From positions 930,001 through 994,000 of the forward strand of contig OZ242304.1 in assembly GCA_965207915.1 (NCBI GenBank): DNA of 64,000 bases. Direction: 5' to 3'. A program made the translations under genes and the position numbers. The notes under the pieces were generated by a model. It ran no database searches. It was not told the origin of the DNA and saw nothing but the letters and a program-made list of their open reading frames with translations. Shown here piece by piece: positions 15,918-24,219 of the stretch (positions within the stretch are counted from its first letter, which is position 1; every line of letters begins with the position of its first letter). The stretch comes from VXNJ01 sp009840625. GTDB taxonomy: Bacteria > Chloroflexota > UBA11872 > VXNJ01.

Positions 15918-16778
15918 GTGGAAGCCTTCGTCGTAGTACACGTCGACGATCTCGGCATGTCGCGCCCGGCCAACCTGGGCGGCGTGGAAGCGATGGAGGG
16001 GGCGGCCACCTGCGGCTCGATCATGGTCCCCTGTCCGGGATTTGCGGAAATGGTCGAAATCGCCCGCGAGCGCCCCGAACTGGACGTCGGCTGCCACATC
16101 ACCCTCAACAACGAATTTCCGGGGTTCGGCTGGGGGCCGGTCCTGGATGACGTGCCCAGCCTGTGCGGTCCCGACGGGAATCTCTGGCCGGATCCCAGCG
16201 ACACGGTCGCCCACGCCGACCCCGAAGAGGTGCGGCGCGAAATGCGGGCCCAGCTCGAGCTCCTGCTTGAAACCGGAATAGACGTGACCCACATCGATTC
16301 CCACTGCGGTACTGCCTGGGACCAGGCCTTCTACCGCGACTACATAGAACTGGGACTGGAATTCGACATTCCGGTGCTTACCCTGCCGGTCAACATACCC
16401 GCCGAGGACCTCGCCAGCGCCGGCCTGCGCATTGATCCGGACCTGAATCGCGAGATGGAACACGCGGTGGCCGAGCTGGGATTCCCGGTTTTCGACCTCG
16501 TGGAAGTCGACACCCCAAATTACGACCACATGGCGGCCGAACAGCACCACCGGCGGCGAATCGACCGGCTGGTTGAGGGATCGAACTACTTCGTGCTGCA
16601 CTCGGCGCTCGGGGGACCCGAACTGCGGGCGATCGCGCCCAACTGCCCGCAGCGCGACGCGGAACGGTACCTGTTTGCTCCGGGCGGGGCCCTGGAGGGC
16701 GAAATCGCCAGCCGGGGAATCGCCACCACGGGAATGCGCGAGTTGCGCGATCGGGCGCGGGCGGAGCGGACCCGATAG
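15918..16778 (+). CDS. YdjC/ChbG-family carbohydrate deacetylase, copy 2
   Basis: 286 residues from GTG at 15918 (VEAFVVVHVDDLGMSRPAN). Metal-site motifs HVDDLGMS, GCHITLNNEF and THIDSHCGT are all kept, so it should be active. Nucleotides 15945-16177 match copy 3 at all but one position, while the remainder is clearly diverged (for example NYDHMAAEQ here against WYNPFVAEH in copy 3). This points to recent gene conversion or partial duplication. It follows copy 1 after 53 bp. Confidence 0.85.
   Translation: MEAFVVVHVDDLGMSRPANLGGVEAMEGAATCGSIMVPCPGFAEMVEIARERPELDVGCHITLNNEFPGFGWGPVLDDVPSLCGPDGNLWPDPSDTVAHADPEEVRREMRAQLELLLETGIDVTHIDSHCGTAWDQAFYRDYIELGLEFDIPVLTLPVNIPAEDLASAGLRIDPDLNREMEHAVAELGFPVFDLVEVDTPNYDHMAAEQHHRRRIDRLVEGSNYFVLHSALGGPELRAIAPNCPQRDAERYLFAPGGALEGEIASRGIATTGMRELRDRARAERTR
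15945..16177. repeat. Direct repeat shared with 16933-17165 (233 bp)
   Basis: Base-by-base comparison by eye shows one mismatch over 233 bp relative to 16933-17165, an offset of exactly 988 bp. The repeat lies wholly inside the 5' thirds of deacetylase copies 2 and 3. Confidence 0.9.
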
Positions 16779-16905
16779 GCCGCCGTCCCCGGCCGGGTCG
16801 GCAACTGCGGAATTCCCGGCCCTTCCGGGGAAGATCAAAGAGGGGGTCTAAAGACAACCCGCGCCAAACTGCATTTGTGCCGGTCAAGTTGCAAGGACGC
16901 AGCTA

Positions 16906-17769
16906 ATGGACAACTTCACGGTGATTCACGTAGACGATCTCGGCATGTCGCGCCCTGCCAACCTGGGCGGCGTGGAAGCGATGGAGGGGGCGGCCACCTG
17001 CGGCTCGATCATGGTCCCCTGTCCGGGATTTGCGGAAATGGTCGAAATCGCCCGCGAGCGCCCCGAACTGGACGTCGGCTGCCACATCACCCTCAACAAC
17101 GAATTTCCGGGGTTCGGCTGGGGGCCGGTCCTGGATGACGTGCCCAGCCTGTGCGGTCCCGACGGAACGCTGTGGCAGAAGTCGCGCGAGACGATCGCCC
17201 ACGCCGACCCGGCGGAGGTTCGGCGCGAGATGCGGGCCCAGCTCGAACTCCTGCTGGATACCGGCATCGACGTGACCCACGTCGACGCGCACATGGGCAC
17301 CGCGCTGGACAAGGCCTTCTACCGCGACTACATCGAGCTGGGGCTCGAATACGACCTGCCGGTCCTGGCGCTGCCGCCGGCCATGTCCGACGACGTGGAC
17401 ATGCTCGCCCAGCACGGACTTCGGACCGACCCGGCCCTGACCCGGGAAATGGCCGCGTCGGTCACCCAGCGGGGATTTCCGGTCTTTGACCTCGTGGAGG
17501 CCGAAACTCCCTGGTACAACCCGTTCGTGGCCGAACATCACCACCGGCTGCGGATCGACGGGCTGCCCGACGCCAGGAATTACTTCATCCTGCATTCGGC
17601 CCTGGGCGGCAGCGACCTCAAGGCGTTTGCGCCCGACTGGATGCAGCGCGACTCGGAACGTTTCCTGTTTGCGCCCGGCGGGGCCCTGGCCGGTGAGTTC
17701 GCCGCCCGCGGCATAAAGACCCTCGGGATGCGCGAGCTGCGCGATCAGGCCCGCTCCGGCCGCGGTTAG
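16906..17769 (+). CDS. YdjC/ChbG-family carbohydrate deacetylase, copy 3
   Basis: 287 residues, ATG start, opening MDNFTVIHVDDLGMSRPANL. Metal-site motifs HVDDLGMS, GCHITLNNEF and THVDAHMGTA are intact. The N-terminal third is nearly identical to copy 2, whereas the C-terminal half shares features with copy 1 (ETPWYNPFVAEH). It is therefore a mosaic between its neighbours. It is separated from copy 2 by 127 bp that may hold its own promoter. The IS1182-like element begins 20 bp after its stop. Confidence 0.86.
   Translation: MDNFTVIHVDDLGMSRPANLGGVEAMEGAATCGSIMVPCPGFAEMVEIARERPELDVGCHITLNNEFPGFGWGPVLDDVPSLCGPDGTLWQKSRETIAHADPAEVRREMRAQLELLLDTGIDVTHVDAHMGTALDKAFYRDYIELGLEYDLPVLALPPAMSDDVDMLAQHGLRTDPALTREMAASVTQRGFPVFDLVEAETPWYNPFVAEHHHRLRIDGLPDARNYFILHSALGGSDLKAFAPDWMQRDSERFLFAPGGALAGEFAARGIKTLGMRELRDQARSGRG
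16933..17165. repeat. Direct repeat shared with 15945-16177 (233 bp)
   Basis: Second copy of the near-identical block in deacetylase copy 3; the only difference seen is CCCTGCC here against CCCGGCC in copy 2. Confidence 0.9.
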
Positions 17770-17788
17770 CGGACCGGTTGGGCGTTAA

Positions 17789-17812
17789 CTAGAAACCCGG
17801 CCGAAAAGCCCC
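17789..17812. repeat. Left terminal inverted repeat of the IS
   Basis: Matches the reverse complement of 19744-19767 at 20 of the outer 23 positions, including the terminal CTAGAA and the inner CCCGGCC and AAAA blocks. Confidence 0.8.
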
Positions 17813-17913
17813 TGAACAAAGGGCGAATCGGCAGTCAAACATTAAAATATCAACAGGTCCCTTTGCGGGCCGTCTCACAGATACAAACATAACAATTCCA
17901 GGGTGCGGCGGGG

Positions 17914-19767
17914 ATGCTTGGATCACATGCCCAGCAGGGCCTTCTGCAGGCCGACAACCTCTACCTCGACTTCGTCGGCCGGAACTCCTTCTACGGCCAT
18001 CTGGCCTCCCTGCGCGGGGAGCTGTTCAGGGACGAGGACTTTAGTGACCTCTACTGCCCCGACAACGGCCGCCCCGGGGTGGCGCCCTCCATCCTGGCCA
18101 CCGCCCTGCTGCTGCAGGCCCACGACAAGGTCTCCGACAACGAGGCCAAGCAGCGCGCCGACTTCGACCTGCGCTGGAAGGTGGCCCTGGGGACCGCGAT
18201 CGACGATCGCCCGTTCGCCAAGTCCACCCTGCAGCTGTTTAGGACCCAGCTGATACTGCACGGGAAGATGCAGGCGGTCTTCAAGCGCTCGCTGGAGCAC
18301 GCCCGGGAGTCCGGACATCTCAAGGGCCGGCGCATGAAGCTGGCGCTGGACACCACCGCCATCCTGGGCCGGGGCGCCCAGCGCGACGCCTACAACCTGA
18401 TCGGCGACGGCTGCCGGCTGCTGATCGGGGCCTTGTCCGAACTGGACGGCCGCAACGCTGCCGACTGGGCCGCCGCCGAAGGCTACGCCCTGCACGCCGC
18501 TAAAAGCCTCAAGGGCCGGGCGGCCATCGACTGGTCTTCACGCAAGGCGAGGCGCCGGCTGCTTAAGCGCATCGTAAGCGACGCCGACTCCCTGCTCGGG
18601 CGAGCCCGCGCGGCGATTGCCGCCATGGACCCGGGCGATGAACGCGCCCGCGACCTTGCCGATAACGCCGCGCTGCTGTCTAAGATCCTGCTCCAGGACA
18701 TAGAGCGCCGACCCGACCCGGACTCTGACGGCGACGGCCCGGCGATCAGGAAGGGCGGCGGCCGCGATAGGACCCTGTCGGTGCACGACCCCGAGATGCG
18801 GCACGGCCGCAAGAGCGCGCGGCAGCGCTTCGCCGGCCACAAGGGCGCGGTCGCGGTCGATACCGGCAGCGGCCTGATAACCGCGGTCGGGGTGATCCCC
18901 GGCAACGCCCCCGACGCCGCGGGCGCCCTGGAGCTGGTGCGGGAGGCCGAAGACAACGCCGGTGTAAGCGCTGAAACCGTGGTCGCCGACTGCGCCTACG
19001 GCGACGGGCTGACCAGGGAGGAGTTCGCCGAGGCCGGGTACGATCTCCTGGCCCGGGCGCCGGGCCGGCCCCGGAGCGATCGCTTCGTCAAGGAGGACTT
19101 CCGGATCGACCTTGGGTCCATGACCTGCACCTGCCCGGCCGGGCAGGTAACCGCCGATCTCAGGGCGATGGGCAGCCGCCGCCTGCGCTCGGGCGAGCGG
19201 ATCCGCGACCGCTACTTCCGCTTTAACCGGGCTGCCTGCGCGGGCTGCGAGCTGCGCCCGCGCTGCGTCAGGTCCGCGACCGGCTCCCCGCGCACCGTGC
19301 GCTTCCATCCCCAGGAACGCCTGCTGCAGAGGGCGCGGGACCGCCAGCGCAGTCCGGCCGGGCAGGCGCTGCTGAAGAGCCGCCTGAAGGTCGAGCACCG
19401 CCTGGCCCGGCTGGTGCAGCTGGGGATCAGGCAGTCGCGTTTCTGCGGACGCTCCAAGACCCTGTACCAGCTGCTGATGGCCGCGACGGTGGCCAACCTG
19501 ACCCTGACCGCCGGACGGACCGGAGCGCTTGGGCCGCAGGATCCGGATATGGGGCCGGATGGGGGCGGAGAAGGGCGGTCGCGACCCCGCAACCGGTCAA
19601 GCGACACGCTGGCGGCCCGGATCACCGGATCGTTGGCGGATGCATGCCGAAAAACGCCGCGATCGGCTGCCCAATCGGTCCTGGCGGCGATCCGCGTACT
19701 GACCGCGAACCTACTCGAAATTGCAAACCCTGGGTGTTTGAACCGGGGTTTTAGGCCGGGCTTCTAG
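17914..19767 (+). CDS. IS1182-family DDE transposase
   Basis: 617 residues, longer than many family members. The N-terminal DUF772-type region (about 20-120, with VAPSILATALLLQAHDKVSD) precedes the DDE catalytic core, with LALDTTAILG (first Asp, about 145) and TVVADCAYGDG (second Asp, about 350). A Cys-rich segment (CTCPAG ... CAGCELRPRC, about 405-450) typical of IS1182 transposases follows, then the conserved KVEHRLARL/RFCGRSKTLYQLLMAA helix region. No frameshift or internal stop is visible, so it may be active. Confidence 0.9.
   Translation: MLGSHAQQGLLQADNLYLDFVGRNSFYGHLASLRGELFRDEDFSDLYCPDNGRPGVAPSILATALLLQAHDKVSDNEAKQRADFDLRWKVALGTAIDDRPFAKSTLQLFRTQLILHGKMQAVFKRSLEHARESGHLKGRRMKLALDTTAILGRGAQRDAYNLIGDGCRLLIGALSELDGRNAADWAAAEGYALHAAKSLKGRAAIDWSSRKARRRLLKRIVSDADSLLGRARAAIAAMDPGDERARDLADNAALLSKILLQDIERRPDPDSDGDGPAIRKGGGRDRTLSVHDPEMRHGRKSARQRFAGHKGAVAVDTGSGLITAVGVIPGNAPDAAGALELVREAEDNAGVSAETVVADCAYGDGLTREEFAEAGYDLLARAPGRPRSDRFVKEDFRIDLGSMTCTCPAGQVTADLRAMGSRRLRSGERIRDRYFRFNRAACAGCELRPRCVRSATGSPRTVRFHPQERLLQRARDRQRSPAGQALLKSRLKVEHRLARLVQLGIRQSRFCGRSKTLYQLLMAATVANLTLTAGRTGALGPQDPDMGPDGGGEGRSRPRNRSSDTLAARITGSLADACRKTPRSAAQSVLAAIRVLTANLLEIANPGCLNRGFRPGF
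19744..19767. repeat. Right terminal inverted repeat of the IS
   Basis: Partner of 17789-17812. The terminal CTAG at 19764-19767 contains the TAG stop of the transposase on the plus strand and the TAG stop of the neighbouring hypothetical gene on the minus strand. Confidence 0.8.
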
Positions 19768-20096
19768 GTCTCGTCTACTGCGCTTCGCACGTATTGGGTG
19801 GAGTAAAGCTGGCGGCACTCCGACGCGTCGTCAAACTCCAGCCCCAGTTCGCGCCCCAGGCGCCGACCCAGCCCGGCCGACTCGAACCTGGGCCAGGCGG
19901 ACTCGAAAGAATCCAGGTCCTCGAACCGGCATTCGACCCGCAGCAGGTCGCGGTCGGCATTGCTGTGAAAGATCCGCGGCGGCGGCCAGCCGATCCCGGC
20001 AAACTGCCGCTGCAGCCAAATTCCAGTGTCCTCGGCGGCCGGCGGCTCGCCGTCCCCGGCCAGCCTGAGCGACCACTCGAAAATGATCAAGCGCAC
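19764..20096 (-). CDS. Hypothetical protein (110 aa) beside the IS
   Basis: Unrecognised 110-residue protein, GTG at 20096, opening RLIIFEWSLRLAGDGEPP. It includes a conserved-looking acidic/aromatic stretch (RVECRFEDLDSFESAWPRFE) reminiscent of a small alpha/beta-barrel fold, which I cannot confirm. The frame stays open upstream without a better ATG/GTG/TTG, so the true start may be earlier. It ends in the TAG of the CTAG at the IS right end. If CTAG was the pre-existing target site the stop is native, otherwise the C-terminus was altered by the insertion. Divergent from otsA. Confidence 0.6.
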   Translation of the reverse strand: MRLIIFEWSLRLAGDGEPPAAEDTGIWLQRQFAGIGWPPPRIFHSNADRDLLRVECRFEDLDSFESAWPRFESAGLGRRLGRELGLEFDDASECRQLYSTQYVRSAVDET

Positions 20097-20222
20097 CTCG
20101 TGAAGCGTCTCGTCGCAGCGCCAAGCGATTATCGAATTTCCGGGCTCGGCCCGGCGGGGGCTTAAATTGACTGCGGCGCCCCCGAGGCCGATTGGCGGCC
20201 CGACCGCCGACCGGGAGGGAAC

Positions 20223-21611
20223 ATCGAAGCCGACGATCGCCGCCTGATTGTGGTATCCAACCGGTTGCCGGTGCGTCGCGACGACGAAGGGCGCTGGGTT
20301 ACCAGTTCCGGCGGCCTGATCAACGCCATCGCCCCGGTCCTTCGACGGGGCAGCGGCAGCTGGGTCGGCTGGTCCGGCGTGCCGCAGGACGGTCCCTACG
20401 ACTTCGAGCACGAGGGCTTGAACCTGCGCGCGGTACGCCTCAGCGCCGAGGAAGTCGACGACTACTACTACGGGTTCTGCAACGGGACCATCTGGCCGTT
20501 GTTCCACGACGCCTTGCGCACGCCCGAATATCACCGCCACTGGTGGCGGCCGTACGTGGATGTGAATCGCCGCTTCGCCGACGCCGCCTCCGGCCTGCTG
20601 CGTTCCGGCGACATCTGCTGGGTCCACGACTACCAGTTGAACCTGGTCCCGGGGCAGCTGCGCGCGTTGCGCCCCGACGTTGCAATCGGGTACTACCTGC
20701 ACATCCCTTTCCCGCCGGTCGACCTGCTGGGTCAACTTCCCTGGCGCCGTGAAATGCTCGAGGGAATGCTGGGGGCTGATGTACTGGGATTCCAGACGCG
20801 CAGGGCCCGCAACAACTTTTCGCTGGCCGCCCGCCAGTACACCGCCGCCGAAGGGTCGTTCACCAGCCTGCGCTGGCAGGGCCGTGAAGTAACGCTCATG
20901 GAAGCGCCGATCGCGATCGACTACAAGTTCTTCGCCGACCTGGCGGTTACACCGGCGGTGAAGCGGCAAACCGCCCGTCTGCGCGAGATTTTCAGCAGCG
21001 ATGCCGCGATCGTACTGGGAGTGGACAGGCTCGACTACACCAAGGGGATCGACATCCGCCTGCGGGCATTTGCCACGTTGCTAGAGCGCTACCCGCAGAT
21101 TGCCGAACGCTGCGTCCTGGTGCAGGTGGCGGTCCCGACCCGCGAACGGGTCGGCGATTACGAGCGCATTCGCGAACGGATTGAAAGGCTCGTGGGCCAG
21201 ATCAACGGCCGGTTCGCGCGCCTGGGCCGCGTTCCGGTCCACTACCTGTACCGCTCGCTGCCGGTCGAGGAGCTGATGAGTTACTACCTGGCCGCCGACG
21301 TGATGCTGGTAACCCCGCTGCGCGACGGGATGAACATGGTGGCGCTGGAATACTGCGCGGCCCGCCACGACAACAACGGGGTGCTGGTCCTCTCCGAATT
21401 CGCCGGCGCGGCCAACTACATGCCGGACGCGCTGCAAGTAAATCCGCACGATATCGACGGGCTGGCGCGAACGATGTACGAAGCGATCACCCTGCCGGGC
21501 AAAGAGCAGGAGCGCCGCATGCGCCGGTTGCGGCGAAGAGTACGGAACCGCGATGTATTTGATTGGGCGCAATTGAACCTGGAGGCGCTCGAGCGGGCCA
21601 ATCGCGGTTGA
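20223..21611 (+). CDS. otsA: Alpha,alpha-trehalose-phosphate synthase (GT20)
   Basis: Transfers glucose from a nucleotide sugar to glucose-6-phosphate, making trehalose-6-phosphate for osmoprotection. The first strand RLIVVSNRLPV, WVHDYQLNLVPGQLR, HIPFPPVD, the VDRLDYTKGI phosphate-binding loop and TPLRDGMNMVALEY are all typical. The conventional GTG at 20250 cuts into the conserved first strand. GGGAGGG at 20213-20219 points to an ATC at 20223-20225, which gives EADDRRLIVVSNR. I prefer that start, with GTG 20250 as fallback. No otsB phosphatase gene is adjacent. Confidence 0.92.
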   Translation: MEADDRRLIVVSNRLPVRRDDEGRWVTSSGGLINAIAPVLRRGSGSWVGWSGVPQDGPYDFEHEGLNLRAVRLSAEEVDDYYYGFCNGTIWPLFHDALRTPEYHRHWWRPYVDVNRRFADAASGLLRSGDICWVHDYQLNLVPGQLRALRPDVAIGYYLHIPFPPVDLLGQLPWRREMLEGMLGADVLGFQTRRARNNFSLAARQYTAAEGSFTSLRWQGREVTLMEAPIAIDYKFFADLAVTPAVKRQTARLREIFSSDAAIVLGVDRLDYTKGIDIRLRAFATLLERYPQIAERCVLVQVAVPTRERVGDYERIRERIERLVGQINGRFARLGRVPVHYLYRSLPVEELMSYYLAADVMLVTPLRDGMNMVALEYCAARHDNNGVLVLSEFAGAANYMPDALQVNPHDIDGLARTMYEAITLPGKEQERRMRRLRRRVRNRDVFDWAQLNLEALERANRG

Positions 21612-21896
21612 GCATTCGGTTGGCCTGCCGATCGGCCGTCCGAATTGGGCGGCGTCCGATCGGTTCGCTTGGTCGGATAGTCAATTCCGCCGCCAATCCA
21701 GGTCGGCGCCGGCCCCTGCGTCGCCGTTTAGGAAAGACGCCTGAACCGTTGGGAGTCCCGGGGGATCACGTCCGGTCCCCGGCATCGGCGCCACGGCGAT
21801 TCCCGGTGGTTGCGCGCCTTACCTAGAATTTGGCTTCCTTAGCGGTTGCGCCCCGCTTGCGGCCGCGACCCTCCCCCGACCCCCAACCACACCACG

Positions 21897-22244
21897 ATGC
21901 CGACGTATCAGTACGCTTGCGACGCCTGCGGCGCGGGCTCCGAAGTCCGCCAGCGCTTCGCCGACGACCCGCTGGTCGACTGCCCCGACTGCGGGGCCCC
22001 CAGCCTGCGGCGCGTGATCTTTCCGGCCGGGGTGATTTTCAAGGGCTCGGGCTGGTACAAGACCGATTCGCGCCCCAAGCCCAAGACTTCCGAAGCCGTA
22101 GAGGCCAAGAAAGAAGCGGCGGCCAAAAAGGATTCGGACTCGGCGCCGAAGTCCGACGCGGCGCCCGCCAAGGCCGAATCCGCTTCGGCCAAATCCGAGT
22201 CACCGACCAAGTCCACCCCGGCCGGAGCCGCGGCCGGTGGCTGA
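21897..22244 (+). CDS. FmdB-family zinc-ribbon protein
   Basis: 115 residues. The N-terminal FmdB/CxxC regulatory-type zinc ribbon has the family opening MPTYQYACDACGAG and the second pair CPDCGAP, then GVIFKGSGWYKTD. The C-terminal half is a low-complexity Lys/Ala/Ser/Pro tail (about 60-115). The start is set at the ATG giving the family N-terminus; the frame is open further upstream. FmdB-like proteins are widely conserved, with no firmly established function. First gene of the dtd-his run. Confidence 0.8.
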   Translation: MPTYQYACDACGAGSEVRQRFADDPLVDCPDCGAPSLRRVIFPAGVIFKGSGWYKTDSRPKPKTSEAVEAKKEAAAKKDSDSAPKSDAAPAKAESASAKSESPTKSTPAGAAAGG

Positions 22245-22258
22245 CGGCGGGCCTGGCC

Positions 22259-22729
22259 ATGAAGGCGGTGCTGCAGCGGGTATCCGGCGCTAGCGTCCGG
22301 GTGGATGGCCGCGAGGTCGCGGCCATATCGCGCGGTCTGCTGGTGCTGGCCGGAGCGGCCGACGGCGACAGCGATGACGATGTCGACTGGCTGGCGCAAA
22401 AGATCGTTAATCTGCGCATCTTCGATCGCGACGGCAAATTCCAACGCTCGCTGATCGACTGCGGCGCCCAGGTGCTGCTGGTTTCGCAGTTCACCCTGCT
22501 GGGCTCGACCCGCAAGGGTCGGCGTCCGAGTTTTGGCGGGGCGGCGGCCCCGGAACTGGCCCGGAGACTGCTGGAGCGCCTGGCCGCAAGAATCGCGGAT
22601 CTGGGCCCGGAGGTTGCCACCGGCGAATTCGGGGCCAATATGGAGGTGGAGTTGATTAACGACGGACCGGTCACCATCCTGCTCGACAGCCGCGAACGCC
22701 TCGAGCCCCGCCGGGCGGGTCCGCGGTGA
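22259..22729 (+). CDS. dtd: D-aminoacyl-tRNA deacylase
   Basis: 156 residues. Hydrolyses D-aminoacyl-tRNAs such as D-Tyr-tRNA, preventing D-amino-acid misincorporation. Family hallmarks: opening MKAVLQRVSGASVRVDG, central LVSQFTLLGSTRKGRRPSF (the SQFTL active-site motif) and FGANMEVELINDGPVTILLDS (Gly-cisPro-like motif region) at the C-terminus. The start ATG is chosen by family N-terminus. Its TGA overlaps the GTG of the next gene (GTGA). Confidence 0.94.
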   Translation: MKAVLQRVSGASVRVDGREVAAISRGLLVLAGAADGDSDDDVDWLAQKIVNLRIFDRDGKFQRSLIDCGAQVLLVSQFTLLGSTRKGRRPSFGGAAAPELARRLLERLAARIADLGPEVATGEFGANMEVELINDGPVTILLDSRERLEPRRAGPR

Positions 22730-24219
22730 ACACTTCGACGGTTGACCGCGTCGAGGGCACGCGCGACCTGCCGCCGCAGACTTGGGCCGCGCAGCGTGCG
22801 GTCTGCTCCCTCATGCTGGACGCGATCGCCGGATTTGGCTACCAGGGGGTTGGCGTTCCGCTGATCGAGGCGGTCGACCTGTACGAGCGCCGAGCCGGCG
22901 CAAGGGTCGTCTCGCAACTGCTCGAATTTCCGAACCGTGGCGGTCAAATTCTGTGCCTGCGGCCGGAATTGACGGCTTCGGTGGCCCGAGCCTGGGCCGC
23001 GGACCGGCGACGCCAGTGCCCGGCCCGACTGATGTACTCGGGGTCGGCATTCCGACGTGGCGAAGGCGGCGGAGGGGACATCGAACAGTTCACCGAGGTC
23101 GGCGCCGAACTCATCGGGATCGGCGGTCCAGCCGGCGACGCCGAGGTGATCGCGCTGGCCTATGCGGCGCTCTCGCAGGCGCAGTTGTGGGAACGCCGGA
23201 TCGTGCTCGGACACCTGGGGCTGCTCTCAGACGTCCTGGCCCAGTTGGGGCTCTCGCCACGCGCCCGATCGATCCTGCTGGAGGGCCTGGCCGACCTGCG
23301 CGCGCCCGGCGGCGGCATCGAGTCGGTGCGCGAGGATGCGCTCCGGAAGTACCGCGCCGCCGCGCCCCAGGACCTGGGATGGGGGCCGGGCCTTGACCGC
23401 GACCGACTCGACGCTCTGGTGGCCTCGATCGCCGGGGGCGGGGAAGATCCGATCGGGGCGCGCAGCCGCGACCAGATAGTCGACCGCCTAGCCGCCAAAT
23501 TCGAACGCGGCGACGAAACCGAGCGTCTTAATCAGGCCTTCGACCTCCTGAGCGAATTGGCCACGTGCAGCGGTCCGGCAGATTCGGCGCTCGCATCCAC
23601 CGGCATGGTGCTCGCCCAGCGCGGGATCGACGCCGGCCCGCTGGCCGAAATCGACCGGCTGGTCAAGCTTCTGCGCGCCAGCGGCGAGGACATCGACGGA
23701 CTCGAGTTCGATCCGGCCTTGGGGCGCGGACTGCAGTACTACACCGGCCTGGTGTTCGACGTCTACTGCCGAAGCGCGGACCAGTGGCTGGCGGTCGGCG
23801 GCGGCGGTCGCTACGACGACCTGCTCTCCGCAATCTCCCCGCAGGCGCCGACGCCGGCGGTGGGACTCAGTTTCAGGATCGAAAACCTGCTTGAAGCCGG
23901 CGGGGAGCGGCTGGCGGGATCCGGCCAGCGCTCCCCGGCCGACGTGCTGGTACTGGCCGACGGCGACGTCGGGGCCGCCCTGGCCTTGGCCAGGTCACTC
24001 CGCCGGTCGTGGCTCCGGACCCGCCTGGGTGATTCCGACCAGCCGGTCGAACCCCAGATCGACCGCGCCCGCCGCGAAGGACTGGCGGCGGCGGTCCAGG
24101 TCGGGCCGCGGGATGCCGACGAGGTCGTTCTGCACGACATCGCCGGCGGCACGCAGCGCCGGGTACCGCCCGCCGATGTCGCCGCGCTGGTGCGTGAATT
24201 GATGGCCGAGGACAAATGA
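22726..24219 (+). CDS. hisZ: HisZ-like / histidyl-tRNA synthetase-like protein
   Basis: 497 residues, GTG start overlapping dtd. A class II synthetase core is visible: an early GTRDLPP motif, LRPELTASVARAWA, an altered motif 2 (YSGSAFRRGEGGGGDIEQFTEVGAELIG) without the HisRS Arg-x-Arg-x-Phe-x-Gln pattern, and RGLQYYTGLVFDVY with GGGGRYDDL. A C-terminal anticodon-binding-like domain (about 405-495) is present, which HisZ normally lacks. Its position directly before hisG (ATGA overlap) argues for the ATP-phosphoribosyltransferase regulatory role. A genuine or divergent HisRS is the alternative. Confidence 0.7.
   Translation: MNTSTVDRVEGTRDLPPQTWAAQRAVCSLMLDAIAGFGYQGVGVPLIEAVDLYERRAGARVVSQLLEFPNRGGQILCLRPELTASVARAWAADRRRQCPARLMYSGSAFRRGEGGGGDIEQFTEVGAELIGIGGPAGDAEVIALAYAALSQAQLWERRIVLGHLGLLSDVLAQLGLSPRARSILLEGLADLRAPGGGIESVREDALRKYRAAAPQDLGWGPGLDRDRLDALVASIAGGGEDPIGARSRDQIVDRLAAKFERGDETERLNQAFDLLSELATCSGPADSALASTGMVLAQRGIDAGPLAEIDRLVKLLRASGEDIDGLEFDPALGRGLQYYTGLVFDVYCRSADQWLAVGGGGRYDDLLSAISPQAPTPAVGLSFRIENLLEAGGERLAGSGQRSPADVLVLADGDVGAALALARSLRRSWLRTRLGDSDQPVEPQIDRARREGLAAAVQVGPRDADEVVLHDIAGGTQRRVPPADVAALVRELMAEDK

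Larger units (their letters stand above)
17789..19767 (+). mobile_element. IS1182-like insertion sequence, apparently intact
   Basis: A 1979-bp element with one transposase gene. The left end CTAGAAACCCGGCCGAAAAG and the reverse complement of the right end CTAGAAGCCCGGCCTAAAAC match at 20 of the outermost 23 positions. Both ends carry CTAG, which may be a 4-bp target duplication or part of the inverted repeats. The transposase frame is open to the very end, so the right-end CTAG supplies its TAG stop. The element sits 20 bp after deacetylase copy 3 without interrupting it. Confidence 0.85.

Noticed and set aside
20097..20969. Upstream part of the 401-residue minus-strand frame ending at 19764
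   Set aside because: Beyond 20226 it is antisense to otsA and has shadow-like composition; only the C-terminal 110 to about 150 residues look like a protein.
22726..24219. Simple annotation as histidyl-tRNA synthetase
   Set aside because: Motif 2 lacks the expected HisRS pattern and the gene is embedded in a his operon; left as HisZ-like with HisRS as the alternative.
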